A DNA stretch of 64,000 nt from Saprospiraceae bacterium. Its GTDB lineage: Bacteria; Bacteroidota; Bacteroidia; Chitinophagales; Saprospiraceae. Location: positions 127,228 through 191,227 of the forward strand of contig JAHDEC010000002.1 in assembly GCA_020629035.1 (NCBI GenBank). The letters run 5' to 3'. The notes under the pieces were generated by a model, which saw only the letters and a program-made list of their open reading frames with translations, had not been told where the DNA came from and searched no databases. The position numbers were made by a program, and so were the translations under genes. Positions 19,528-28,092 of the stretch are shown here, piece after piece. Position 1 is the first letter of the stretch. Every line of letters starts with the position of its first letter.

Positions 19528-21906
19528 ATGCATTTATATCCTGAGGATATTGAAGAACGATTAGAATTTGACCGAGTCAAAGAGTTGCTTGCAAATTATT
19601 GCTTTGGTGAACAGGCTAAACAGCGCTGTTTTTCACTGCGTCAATTTAATCAAGTAGAACGAATTAGTTCTTTACTTGATGAAGTCGACGAATGTCAGCT
19701 AGCCATATTGCAAGGAGATAAACTACCGCTGTTACCTTATGAAAATATAACGGAGGATCTTTACTATCTCTCCAAAAACAACTACGTTCTTGAGATAGAA
19801 TCAATCGTTAGAATATTCGATCAAGTACATATCATTAAGGGGGTAGTGGATTTCTTCGCTTCGAAAAACAACCAACAACAGTATTCAATTCTTTACGAAA
19901 TAGCGACACAAATAATTTGGGCTCCTAACCTATTAAAATCATACACCCGAATATTTGACGAAGAGAAAAAAATAAAACCTAGTGCTTCACCAGCTTTAAG
20001 CGCGATATACAAAAAAATAAGAGCAAAAGAACGGCAAGTTACTAGGGTCTTTGACCAAATTGCCAATACATTCAAGAGCAAAGGACTGTTGAGTGATACC
20101 GTAGAAAGCTACCGGAGTGGAAGGAGAGTACTTACGGTGAATGCCGAGAAAAAGCGAAGTATTCCAGGCATAATCCATGATGAGTCAAGTACAGGAAAAA
20201 CGGTTTTTATAGAGCCTAATGAAGTGGTATCACTACAAAACGAATTGTACGAATTCGAATCAGATAAACGCCAAGAAATTTATAAAATACTTCAAGTGTT
20301 TTCTGCAGAATTAAGAGCGCACAAAGACGATTTTGAACTATGGCAAAAGATTATCATTAGACTAGATTTTATTGCAGCAAAAGCTAAGCTTGCGGTGGCC
20401 ATGAAAGCCAGTAAACCTCAACTGTCTCATGATCAAATAATACAGGTAAAAGAAGCATATCATCCCTACCTATTAATGGTAAATAATGAGGTAGATAAAG
20501 AAACTATTCCGTTTGATTTGCAACTGGATGTGGAACACCGAATTTTAGTAATCAGTGGGCCAAATGCTGGTGGAAAGTCAGTAACGATGAAGGCAGTAGG
20601 TTTAATCCAACTGATGTTGCAGTCAGGGATGTTAGTGCCTGTAAATCCTGATTCTCGCTTAGGTGTTTTTAATAAACTCTTGGCCGATATAGGAGACCAA
20701 CAATCCATTGAGGATGATCTTAGTACTTACAGTTCGCGGTTAAAAAACATGCAATATTTCCTGGCAAAGTCCGGGCATAAAACATTAATGCTCATGGATG
20801 AATTTGGTTCTGGTACAGATCCTAAGATAGGAGGTGCTTTAGCAGAATCGATTCTAAGCGAACTGAATAAAAAGAAAGCTTTTGGGGTAGTGACCACCCA
20901 CTATTCGAATATAAAAATGTATGCTCATCAAGCTAAGGGACTCATTAATGGTGCTATGCTGTTTGATCAAGAACATCTTTCGCCTACATACCGGCTAGAA
21001 GTCGGAAAACCTGGTAGCTCTTTTGCTTTCGAAATAGCACAAAAAATAGGCTTAAACCAGAAACTTATCCAATTAGCGAAGAAAAAAACTGGGAAAGCGA
21101 CAAAAGCTGTAGATGAGCTATTAGTAGATCTGCAAAACGAAAAATTAGCCCTAGAAAAAGAACTCTCAAAGGCGAATGACGAGAAACACCAATTAGCCAA
21201 ATTGATTCGAAAATATGAGGAGCTTAACAGCGATCTAAACTTCAAAAAGAAGAAGTTTAAAATGGAATCGAAAGAGCAAAAGTTTAAGGTGATGGCTGAT
21301 TCCGAACGCGAATTAAAGGAGGTAATTAAGGAGTTGAAAGAAGAAAAAGCATTGGCAAAAGCAGAAGCTCTACAACGTAAGCTCAAAGAAGAAAAGGAAA
21401 ACCTAGTAGATACTATTAAGGATTTGGAAGAAGTCGTTTACTATTCTAAAAACTATGACATTGGCAGTTTCAATGTGGGTGATTTTGTAAAACTTAAAAA
21501 AGGCGGAAATACAGCAGAGATTCTGGAAATCAAGAAAAATAAAATAGAGGTTGCTGTGGGCCTTTTAAGGATGAAAGTAGCCGCCCATGACATTGTCCCT
21601 GCTGACGAACCTATCGAAAGAAAGTCGAAGAAATCTATAAGTTTTGATTTAGATAAAAATATTTATGCCTTAGAAAGTGAGTTAGATATAAGAGGTTACC
21701 GCAAGGCTGAAGCAGAACTATTTATTACTGAATTTTTAGACAATGCTTTTTTAGGTCAGGCAAATGTTATCCGAGTTATACATGGAGTAGGCTCAGGTAT
21801 ATTGAGAAAAACATTGTTGGCCCAACTTAGAGAATATAAAGGAATTAAAAAAGTATATCAGGATGTTGAGCGATTTGGTGATGGCGTTACATTCATCGAA
21901 ATCTAA
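19528..21906 (+). CDS. mutS2: MutS2 family ATPase/endonuclease
   Basis: A 792-residue MutS2 protein, linked in other bacteria to suppression of recombination or to rescue of collided ribosomes. From the ATG at 19528 the N-terminus MHLYPEDIEERLEFDRVKEL is typical; a GTG five codons earlier would lie inside the promoter and is rejected. The core and clamp regions lead to the ATPase with Walker A (SGPNAGGKS) and Walker B (LMDEFGSGTDP). A long charged coiled coil follows, and then a C-terminal Smr domain (LDIRGYRKAEA, VIHGVGSGIL). There is no MutS mismatch-reading domain. A second, different MutS homologue is at 59816. Confidence 0.95.
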   Translation: MHLYPEDIEERLEFDRVKELLANYCFGEQAKQRCFSLRQFNQVERISSLLDEVDECQLAILQGDKLPLLPYENITEDLYYLSKNNYVLEIESIVRIFDQVHIIKGVVDFFASKNNQQQYSILYEIATQIIWAPNLLKSYTRIFDEEKKIKPSASPALSAIYKKIRAKERQVTRVFDQIANTFKSKGLLSDTVESYRSGRRVLTVNAEKKRSIPGIIHDESSTGKTVFIEPNEVVSLQNELYEFESDKRQEIYKILQVFSAELRAHKDDFELWQKIIIRLDFIAAKAKLAVAMKASKPQLSHDQIIQVKEAYHPYLLMVNNEVDKETIPFDLQLDVEHRILVISGPNAGGKSVTMKAVGLIQLMLQSGMLVPVNPDSRLGVFNKLLADIGDQQSIEDDLSTYSSRLKNMQYFLAKSGHKTLMLMDEFGSGTDPKIGGALAESILSELNKKKAFGVVTTHYSNIKMYAHQAKGLINGAMLFDQEHLSPTYRLEVGKPGSSFAFEIAQKIGLNQKLIQLAKKKTGKATKAVDELLVDLQNEKLALEKELSKANDEKHQLAKLIRKYEELNSDLNFKKKKFKMESKEQKFKVMADSERELKEVIKELKEEKALAKAEALQRKLKEEKENLVDTIKDLEEVVYYSKNYDIGSFNVGDFVKLKKGGNTAEILEIKKNKIEVAVGLLRMKVAAHDIVPADEPIERKSKKSISFDLDKNIYALESELDIRGYRKAEAELFITEFLDNAFLGQANVIRVIHGVGSGILRKTLLAQLREYKGIKKVYQDVERFGDGVTFIEI

Positions 21907-22039
21907 GCTTTACCACTCTCTTCTTTACGCATAAATGACCATTTAAACACAATTTGACCCGATTCTTGCAACGTTAATGATTAGATTATTAATATTAAAT
22001 TTACAGACACTTAACTTTCACTTAATACAGTAGCTATAA

Positions 22040-22738
22040 ATGTTCGATTTTTCATCGATTCAATATAATTCCGAAAACCCTTCTTTAGTCTATGTAGGCA
22101 TCACCATGCTTACGGCTTTGCTACTGGGCTTCATGATAGCATTTACTTATGAAAAAACGTCGCGTGATGTAAACCGACCTGATAGTTTTATTCAGGCTAT
22201 GATTTTAGTTACAGTTGTAGCAGCAACCATTATGCAAGCTATTGGAGATAGTGTGGCTAGAGGTTTAGGTATGCTAGGTGCACTTTCCATCATTCGATTT
22301 AGAACGACCATTCGAAATGCTCGAAATATCGTTTTTATGTTTGGCGCATTGGGGGCAGGTATTTCAGCTGGAGTATTTGGTCTTACAAGTGCTTTTGTAG
22401 GCGTTACTGTTTTTTGCTTAACAGCTTTCTTGCTTCGATTTTCTCACTTTAGCCCAGCCCATAATTTGCAAGGCAAGCTAACTTACGAAGTGCCCATTCA
22501 TTTTCAAGGTCAAAAAGACATTGAAAAACTAATTAAGAAACATGCACCTAGGCACACCCTGATAGGTTATAAAGTATATACAAGTTTAAAGAAGCATAAT
22601 TATGTTGAGTATCAATATCGGATAAAACTCGACGATGTGAAAGATGGAAATGCACTGGTTAATGCCATAAAAGGTTTATCTGAAGAAATCGATATGTCTA
22701 CGGTTAGTTTTAATCACTCAGATTTTGATGAAATATAA
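22040..22738 (+). CDS. DUF4956 membrane protein
   Basis: A 232-residue inner-membrane protein with about four helices (roughly 20-37, 49-70, 92-110 and 112-135) and a cytoplasmic C-terminal domain of about 90 residues. The block ARGLGMLGALSIIRFRTTIR followed by NARNIVFMFGALGAGISAG is the hallmark of DUF4956. In other bacteria this family is often encoded beside VTC-type polyphosphate polymerase domains and CotH proteins; that is known association, not function. Here no VTC gene is present. Instead an adaptor gene starts 2 nt downstream, then TolC-like and CotH genes. A weak -7 candidate (TAACTTTC, 22012-22019) precedes it. First gene of the operon. Confidence 0.85.
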   Translation: MFDFSSIQYNSENPSLVYVGITMLTALLLGFMIAFTYEKTSRDVNRPDSFIQAMILVTVVAATIMQAIGDSVARGLGMLGALSIIRFRTTIRNARNIVFMFGALGAGISAGVFGLTSAFVGVTVFCLTAFLLRFSHFSPAHNLQGKLTYEVPIHFQGQKDIEKLIKKHAPRHTLIGYKVYTSLKKHNYVEYQYRIKLDDVKDGNALVNAIKGLSEEIDMSTVSFNHSDFDEI

Positions 22739-22740
22739 GC

Positions 22741-23829
22741 ATGCGTAAATTTAAATTCATATATCTGCTCCTTATACCATTGATTTATGGCTTGTATGTT
22801 TTGACACAAAATGTTGGAGGTGAATCTGCCTTTTTTTACGGTTTTGCTGAGAACAAAGAAACTGAGCTTAGTCACACAGAAGATGTCGTCATAAAAGAAA
22901 TATTGGTGACACCTGGACAAACGGTGAAACAGGGAGATGTCATTATGATCGTAGAACGAAACGACATTGAACTACAAAAAATAACGGGGCAACTAGATAT
23001 CGACAAACTTCAAGTAGAACAGGCAATAGATAAAGAAAACATTTCGCAAGAAATACAGCTACTAGAGACAAGTTTTGTAACAAGTCAAGCAAAGTATGAT
23101 GCCGATATAAAACAACTGCAAGAACAAATTAAGTCGAAACAATCCGTTTTCAAAGGGCTGACTCACGTAGATGCAAGTCGAGTAGATGAGGTAGGAGCAG
23201 AAGAAAGAGCCGAAATCACCGCTTTATTAAACCAAAAAGAACTAGAGCGTAAGGAACATTCTATTAGGAAGGAAAGTCTAGAAACCAAAAAGAACCAGAT
23301 CGGTAAAAGTGAGTATTTAGTCAAGAAGAAAGTCAACGCTGAACTTGATCAATTAGAAGCAGAGGAGAAAAGCTTATCGATAAAAGCTCCATCAGATGGA
23401 ATCGTAGGGAATATCCAGGTGAGAGTGGGAGAAAACATTTCCTCATTTAATACCTTAATTAGCTTTTATGATAAAAATCCTACGGCAGTAAAAGGTTATG
23501 TCCACGAATCCATGATTTTGGAGGTTCAAGTTGGAGACAGTCTCCAAGTTTCATCGATAAATCAACCAAATCATATCATAGAAGGTCATGTTATTGGACT
23601 AGGAACTAGAATCGTAGAAATCCCCGAAAGATTAAGAAAAATGGCTGATTTTAAGACTTACGGAAGAGAGGTATTGATTTCGATTCCATCTAATAATCCT
23701 CTTCTCCAAAAAGAAAAAGTCTTGCTTAACCTTGGGGTAGTTGCACAAAGTGATAAAGAATCTTTAGCTGGATACAAAGCAGCAAAAAGAGAAAAAACAA
23801 TCTCCAAGCAGATTAAAAATATGCAATGA
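22741..23829 (+). CDS. HlyD-type periplasmic adaptor (membrane fusion protein)
   Basis: A 362-residue adaptor with one N-terminal membrane helix (about 5-22). It has a split biotinyl/lipoyl-like domain (VIKEILVTPGQTVKQGDVIM and LSIKAPSDGIVGNIQVRVGE), a long coiled-coil hairpin between the halves (about 75-210), and a beta-barrel part (VKGYVHESMILEVQVGDSLQ). Such proteins bridge an inner-membrane pump and an outer-membrane TolC channel. No ABC, RND or MFS pump is encoded here; the only membrane protein beside it is DUF4956, 2 nt upstream, which may be its partner (inference). The stop overlaps the TolC-like gene (ATGA). Confidence 0.85.
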   Translation: MRKFKFIYLLLIPLIYGLYVLTQNVGGESAFFYGFAENKETELSHTEDVVIKEILVTPGQTVKQGDVIMIVERNDIELQKITGQLDIDKLQVEQAIDKENISQEIQLLETSFVTSQAKYDADIKQLQEQIKSKQSVFKGLTHVDASRVDEVGAEERAEITALLNQKELERKEHSIRKESLETKKNQIGKSEYLVKKKVNAELDQLEAEEKSLSIKAPSDGIVGNIQVRVGENISSFNTLISFYDKNPTAVKGYVHESMILEVQVGDSLQVSSINQPNHIIEGHVIGLGTRIVEIPERLRKMADFKTYGREVLISIPSNNPLLQKEKVLLNLGVVAQSDKESLAGYKAAKREKTISKQIKNMQ

Positions 23830-25055
23830 GAAATAGCCTCTTTTGCATAGTATTTTTATTCATTGGGTTTGCTGGTGCCAGTCAATCAGTTAATTGGACT
23901 CAACTCCTTAATAATGCGGCTGAAGACCCAATTGCAGACAGATATTTAGATGCTTCTCAAGTCGATTATGGTGATATTTCTATCATCGATAAATTAGAAT
24001 TTAGAACTGAAACGGACGAATTTGATTTAGACCGACAGGAGTATACCTTTAGGTCAAGTTTTATTAACCCAGCACAAAGACGGATTTCCCGACAACTATC
24101 CAATAATCAAGGAGAAGAATACAACATAAAAGCTAAAGAAAGGATTACCGAAAATTACTTAGCATGCTATGAGTCTATCATAGATCTATACTTTCTAAGT
24201 GAAAAACAAAAGCTCCAAGAGGAGATCTTGTCAATATTATCTGATGAAAAGATTGTGCTAGATAAAGAAATCGTAACTGACCCAGCAGGAAAAGTCATGG
24301 AGCTATACGATTTAGAAGAAGAAATTAATGAAGAAACGTTTAAATTAAACAGACAAGCATTAGTATTGCAACAATTGAAAAAAGGTCTTTTCGTAGATGA
24401 AATAGAAGAAATAAATTGGTCAAACTTTATTTGCATTCCAAGTTTAATGGCTAGAATGCAAACTATGCAGGAAGCTATAAAATCACATCCAGATCTAGCT
24501 TTTGAAGAAAACCAGTTACAAGCCAATGAGATTAAGCTACAATTAGAAAAAGCAAGCCAAGATCAGTTAGTCGATTTCTTGCAATTAAAATATAACGGGC
24601 CACGAAATAATCTGACAACTGCTGAAACCTTTAGCATTGGAGCTGGCTTTATCATCCCAACAAAAAATAAAAACAGGGAGCGATTTAATCGTATTGAGCG
24701 AGATATGCTGGAAAATGAGATTGAATTGGAAGAAATTGTCGTGCTTATTAACAATGATATCCTTAGTATAATGAATAAGTTGTCTATTTTAGACGATGAA
24801 AGAACTTGGCTCATAGAGCGCATTGAAAATAATGACTTAGAAGAACAATTACTTGATAGCACTAAAGGTTTGCTTCAAAATCCATCTGATATTTTGAAAA
24901 TCAAAAAGAAGCAAATCGAGCGTCAAGAGGAATTACTTTCAGTCGAACATGAAATGCACAAATTGCACTTAGAATTACTCGAAACTACCGGTGCTATTTT
25001 TAATGATTCAAGCATTAATTATTTGCATGAGCTGCAGAGCTCAATAGACAACTAA
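23826..25055 (+). CDS. TolC-like outer-membrane efflux protein
   Basis: A 409-residue protein with a cleavable signal ending near residue 19 (FAGASQS) and long alpha-helical hairpins typical of TolC. The second repeat shows SHPDLAFEENQLQANEIKLQ, then the strand-helix part with FSIGAGFIIPTKNKNRERF, a common TolC-family pattern. It is slightly shorter than usual and the first repeat is weak, so sequence identity to model TolC proteins must be low. It is coupled to the adaptor gene by ATGA, making a tripartite-type envelope-spanning channel likely. The CotH gene follows after 11 nt. Confidence 0.8.
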   Translation: MRNSLFCIVFLFIGFAGASQSVNWTQLLNNAAEDPIADRYLDASQVDYGDISIIDKLEFRTETDEFDLDRQEYTFRSSFINPAQRRISRQLSNNQGEEYNIKAKERITENYLACYESIIDLYFLSEKQKLQEEILSILSDEKIVLDKEIVTDPAGKVMELYDLEEEINEETFKLNRQALVLQQLKKGLFVDEIEEINWSNFICIPSLMARMQTMQEAIKSHPDLAFEENQLQANEIKLQLEKASQDQLVDFLQLKYNGPRNNLTTAETFSIGAGFIIPTKNKNRERFNRIERDMLENEIELEEIVVLINNDILSIMNKLSILDDERTWLIERIENNDLEEQLLDSTKGLLQNPSDILKIKKKQIERQEELLSVEHEMHKLHLELLETTGAIFNDSSINYLHELQSSIDN

Positions 25056-25066
25056 AAAACACAACG

Positions 25067-27601
25067 ATGAAGCAAATTTTACTCTTCTTATTTATTTTTT
25101 GCCAAGCGCAACTTTTTGGACAATTAATGATTAACGAATATTCTGCATCCAATTTAGATCAGTTTATTGACGAACATGCAAAATTCGAAGATTGGATAGA
25201 GATTTATAATGCTAGCTCAGAAGCTATAGATATTTCAGGTTATTTTCTGTCTGATAAAATAGATAATGTGGACAAATATCCGATTCCAGAAGGAACTGTG
25301 ATTGCTGGAAATGATGTAATGCGATTTTGGTGTTCTGGAAGAGCAGAAGGTAAACATACAAGCTTTAAACTTACGCAAACGGAAGGTGAAGACTATGTCG
25401 TGATCTCTGACCCTGACAAAAATATCTTGGATAGTCATCCTTTAGCACTTACCTTAGAAGGTCACTCTAGGGCTAGATTAGAAGACGGATCAGATGAATG
25501 GAGGATTTGTTCGACACCTACACCTAACAATCCGAATAATGGAGAATTTTTTACACGATATGCAGAAACTCCATCAGTGGATGTTACAGCTGGATTTTTT
25601 ACAGATGAGGTAGTGGTAACAATCACTAACCCAGAACCTGAAGGCACGCTTAGATATACACTTGATGGTTTGTTGCCGACGGAAGAATCTGAAGAGTACA
25701 CCGGTCCAATTACCATTAATAGCACAACTGTCATAAAAGCTATGTCTTTTGTCGATGACCCAGAAGTGGCTGTTGGTAAAATGGTATTTGGAACCTATTT
25801 TATAAACGAAGACTTTTCCTTACCTGTGGTTTCAGTAGCTGGTAATCAAGTTCAAACATTGGCAAATGGTAACAATACACTTAGACCTACAGCTTCGGTA
25901 GAATATTTCAATGTTGATAAATTAAGAACCGCCACTTCATACGGTAAAATGAATAAACACGGACAGGATTCATGGGTCAATGATCATCGTAGCTTGGATG
26001 TTGTTTGTCGCGACGAGATGGGATATTCTAAGGCCATCAAGGAACGTTTATTTTCTTACTCTGATCGTGATGAGCACCAGCGATTGATGCTTCGAGCTTC
26101 CGGAGATGATAATTATCCAGCAACCGATATGCAGCAGCATGAGGGATCTTGCCATGTGAGAGATGAATATGTGCACACCTTGGCTTTAGAAGGAGGTATG
26201 AAATTAGATGTTCGTGCAGTAGAAAGAATCATTGTTTTTATTGATGGCATTTATTGGGGTGTCTATGGATTGAGAGAGCGTCCTGTCGATCATGATTACA
26301 CTAAATATTTCTATGATCAAGATAAGTTCAACTTACAATATTTAGCTACTTGGGGAAATACTTGGGCAGAATACGGTGGTGAACAGGCCTTTGAAGACTG
26401 GGGAGAGTTAAGAGACTTTATCATGAATAATGATATGGGTATTGCCGAAAATTACGAATATGTAAAAGATAATTTGCAGACTTTGAGCTTGATAGACTAT
26501 ATGATTGCCAACTTAAATTCTGTAGCATCTGACTGGTTAAACTATAACACTGGATGGTGGCGAGGAATAGATCCAGATGGAGATCACAAAAAGTGGGGTT
26601 ATATCCTATGGGATAATGATGCGACCTTTGATTATTATATTAACTATTCAGGGGTACCCAATACAGATCCTGATGCTGTACCTTGTGATATCGATGATAT
26701 TTCAGAATTTATGGATGAGTTCTTTAATGGCTGGTGGGGCGATGGAGATGTAGGGTTACATGAAAAAATATTTTTAAAGCTGCAGGAAGAAAACGATGAG
26801 TTTAGACAATTATATTATTCAAGACAGGCTGATTTAATGAACACTGTTTATACCTGTGAGAACATGTTAGGTACTTTAGATCGTATGATTGGGGTTATAG
26901 CGCCAGAAATGCCAAGACAAATTGAGCGATGGGGTGGTTCTATGGAAGAATGGGAATCTAACGTGGCAAGATTAAGAGGTTTCATTGAAGAACGTTGTAC
27001 CTTATTAGATGATGGGATGGTGGATTGTTTTGATGTAGAAGGACCTTATGAGATCACTTTGTTGATGGAGCCAGAAGGAGTAGGAGAGATTGACATTAAT
27101 ACTTTAGATATCGAGGAATTCCCTTGGACGGGTTCTTACTTTGGAAATATGGATAACCTTATTGAAGCAAACGGAAAAGACACTGATCTTGAGTTTTTGC
27201 ATTGGGAAAGCAAATCAGGCAATGAGATTTTCCCAAGTAAATTTTCAAAATCAGCTATTATCCATGTTAACCAGCCAGATACGCTGATTGCTGTGTTTGG
27301 TACACCTTCAGATGTACAAAATCTTAAAAACTCCATTCCTGGAAAAGTTTATCCTTCTCCTGCTAATGATTTTGTCAATGTTGATTATAGTTTGGTAACA
27401 GGAAGCCATGTAAATTTCAGTTTGAATGATTTAAGTGGAAGAAACATTGCACAGTTTAGAAGCGTTAGTGGTTTTAAAGCGGCAGGTGATCATACTGAAA
27501 GCATACATTTAGAACCTTATGGTTTAACGCCAGGTATGTATACTTTGGAGTTGCAATCAGATAGTAAATCATCGAATTTTAAACTGGTGATTGTGGAGTA
27601 G
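25067..27601 (+). CDS. Secreted CotH kinase-like protein with lamin-tail domain and T9SS sorting domain
   Basis: An 844-residue protein secreted through the type IX system. Order: signal peptide (1-19, ending FGQ); lamin-tail domain (about 20-135, LMINEYSASNLDQFIDEHAK); chitobiase C-terminal-like domain (about 165-255, GTLRYTLDGLLPTEESEEY with STTVIKAMSF); CotH domain (about 270-640) with LMLRASGDDNYPATD, YWGVYGLRERPVDHDYTK and WGYILWDNDATF, where Asp516 and Asp518 are candidate metal ligands; then a C-terminal type A sorting domain (about 764-844, KVYPSPANDFVNV to the end). CotH of Bacillus spores is an atypical protein kinase. It is the last gene of the DUF4956 operon, with a strong terminator after it. 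Kinase activity here is inference. Confidence 0.88.
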   Translation: MKQILLFLFIFCQAQLFGQLMINEYSASNLDQFIDEHAKFEDWIEIYNASSEAIDISGYFLSDKIDNVDKYPIPEGTVIAGNDVMRFWCSGRAEGKHTSFKLTQTEGEDYVVISDPDKNILDSHPLALTLEGHSRARLEDGSDEWRICSTPTPNNPNNGEFFTRYAETPSVDVTAGFFTDEVVVTITNPEPEGTLRYTLDGLLPTEESEEYTGPITINSTTVIKAMSFVDDPEVAVGKMVFGTYFINEDFSLPVVSVAGNQVQTLANGNNTLRPTASVEYFNVDKLRTATSYGKMNKHGQDSWVNDHRSLDVVCRDEMGYSKAIKERLFSYSDRDEHQRLMLRASGDDNYPATDMQQHEGSCHVRDEYVHTLALEGGMKLDVRAVERIIVFIDGIYWGVYGLRERPVDHDYTKYFYDQDKFNLQYLATWGNTWAEYGGEQAFEDWGELRDFIMNNDMGIAENYEYVKDNLQTLSLIDYMIANLNSVASDWLNYNTGWWRGIDPDGDHKKWGYILWDNDATFDYYINYSGVPNTDPDAVPCDIDDISEFMDEFFNGWWGDGDVGLHEKIFLKLQEENDEFRQLYYSRQADLMNTVYTCENMLGTLDRMIGVIAPEMPRQIERWGGSMEEWESNVARLRGFIEERCTLLDDGMVDCFDVEGPYEITLLMEPEGVGEIDINTLDIEEFPWTGSYFGNMDNLIEANGKDTDLEFLHWESKSGNEIFPSKFSKSAIIHVNQPDTLIAVFGTPSDVQNLKNSIPGKVYPSPANDFVNVDYSLVTGSHVNFSLNDLSGRNIAQFRSVSGFKAAGDHTESIHLEPYGLTPGMYTLELQSDSKSSNFKLVIVE

Positions 27602-27626
27602 AATTTATTTAATGATAAGATATTTT

Positions 27627-27662
27627 AAGAGTGCTAGGCTATGTCTGGTGCTCTTTTTTTTG
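27627..27662 (+). terminator. Rho-independent terminator after the CotH gene
   Basis: An 11-bp stem (27627-27637 with 27645-27655, including three G.U pairs) with a 7-nt loop, followed directly by a T run. It closes the DUF4956-to-CotH operon. Confidence 0.85.
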
Positions 27663-27843
27663 TTTTGATAGTTAACGGGTGTCTTATGCAATGTTCTTTT
27701 AATTTATTAACTTATGGGAGCAACTGGAGCAGCATTAAAAATAAGTGGCGGTTGATGACAATTTACTGTTTGATGCGGAGCGCTTCGATGATACATAGCA
27801 AATAATTCGCAATTTATATCGTAAGTCTAAACAATGATTTTTG

Positions 27844-27868
27844 TTTCTTTTGATCAAGGCAAAAGAAA
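27844..27868. repeat. Perfect 9-bp inverted repeat
   Basis: TTTCTTTTG at 27844-27852 and CAAAAGAAA at 27860-27868, with a 7-nt loop. No T tract follows on either strand, so it is probably not a terminator. It may be part of a dispersed intergenic element. Confidence 0.5.
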
Positions 27869-28092
27869 ATTGAATACAACTAATACTTAGCAATTCTACA
27901 TCGCGACTCCAAACCGCTAAGTGCGTAATAAAATATTACTGAAAACAAATTAACTATTAATAACCCAAAACAAACACATTAAACATTTTTATATATGTAA
28001 AACATTCCTTACCTTCGTAAACTAAGACCTGCCCATATTTCATTTGAGATGATCATAGTAACCTAGCTAGATTAAAAATGAAATAAGCAATC

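Larger units (their letters stand above)
27602..28092. other. Intergenic region between the CotH gene and the giant GH/SprB gene
   Basis: 491 nt without a gene. It holds the terminator at 27627-27662 and a perfect 9-bp inverted repeat at 27844-27868, within a stretch that looks like a dispersed Bacteroidota intergenic element. It also holds a weak -7 candidate for the next gene (TACCTTCG, 28010-28017). Nothing else recognised. Confidence 0.6.

Noticed and set aside
20967-21386. Minus-strand frame of 139 codons inside mutS2
   Set aside because: It is the complement of the Lys/Glu-rich coiled-coil region, which gives long Ser/Phe-rich shadow frames.
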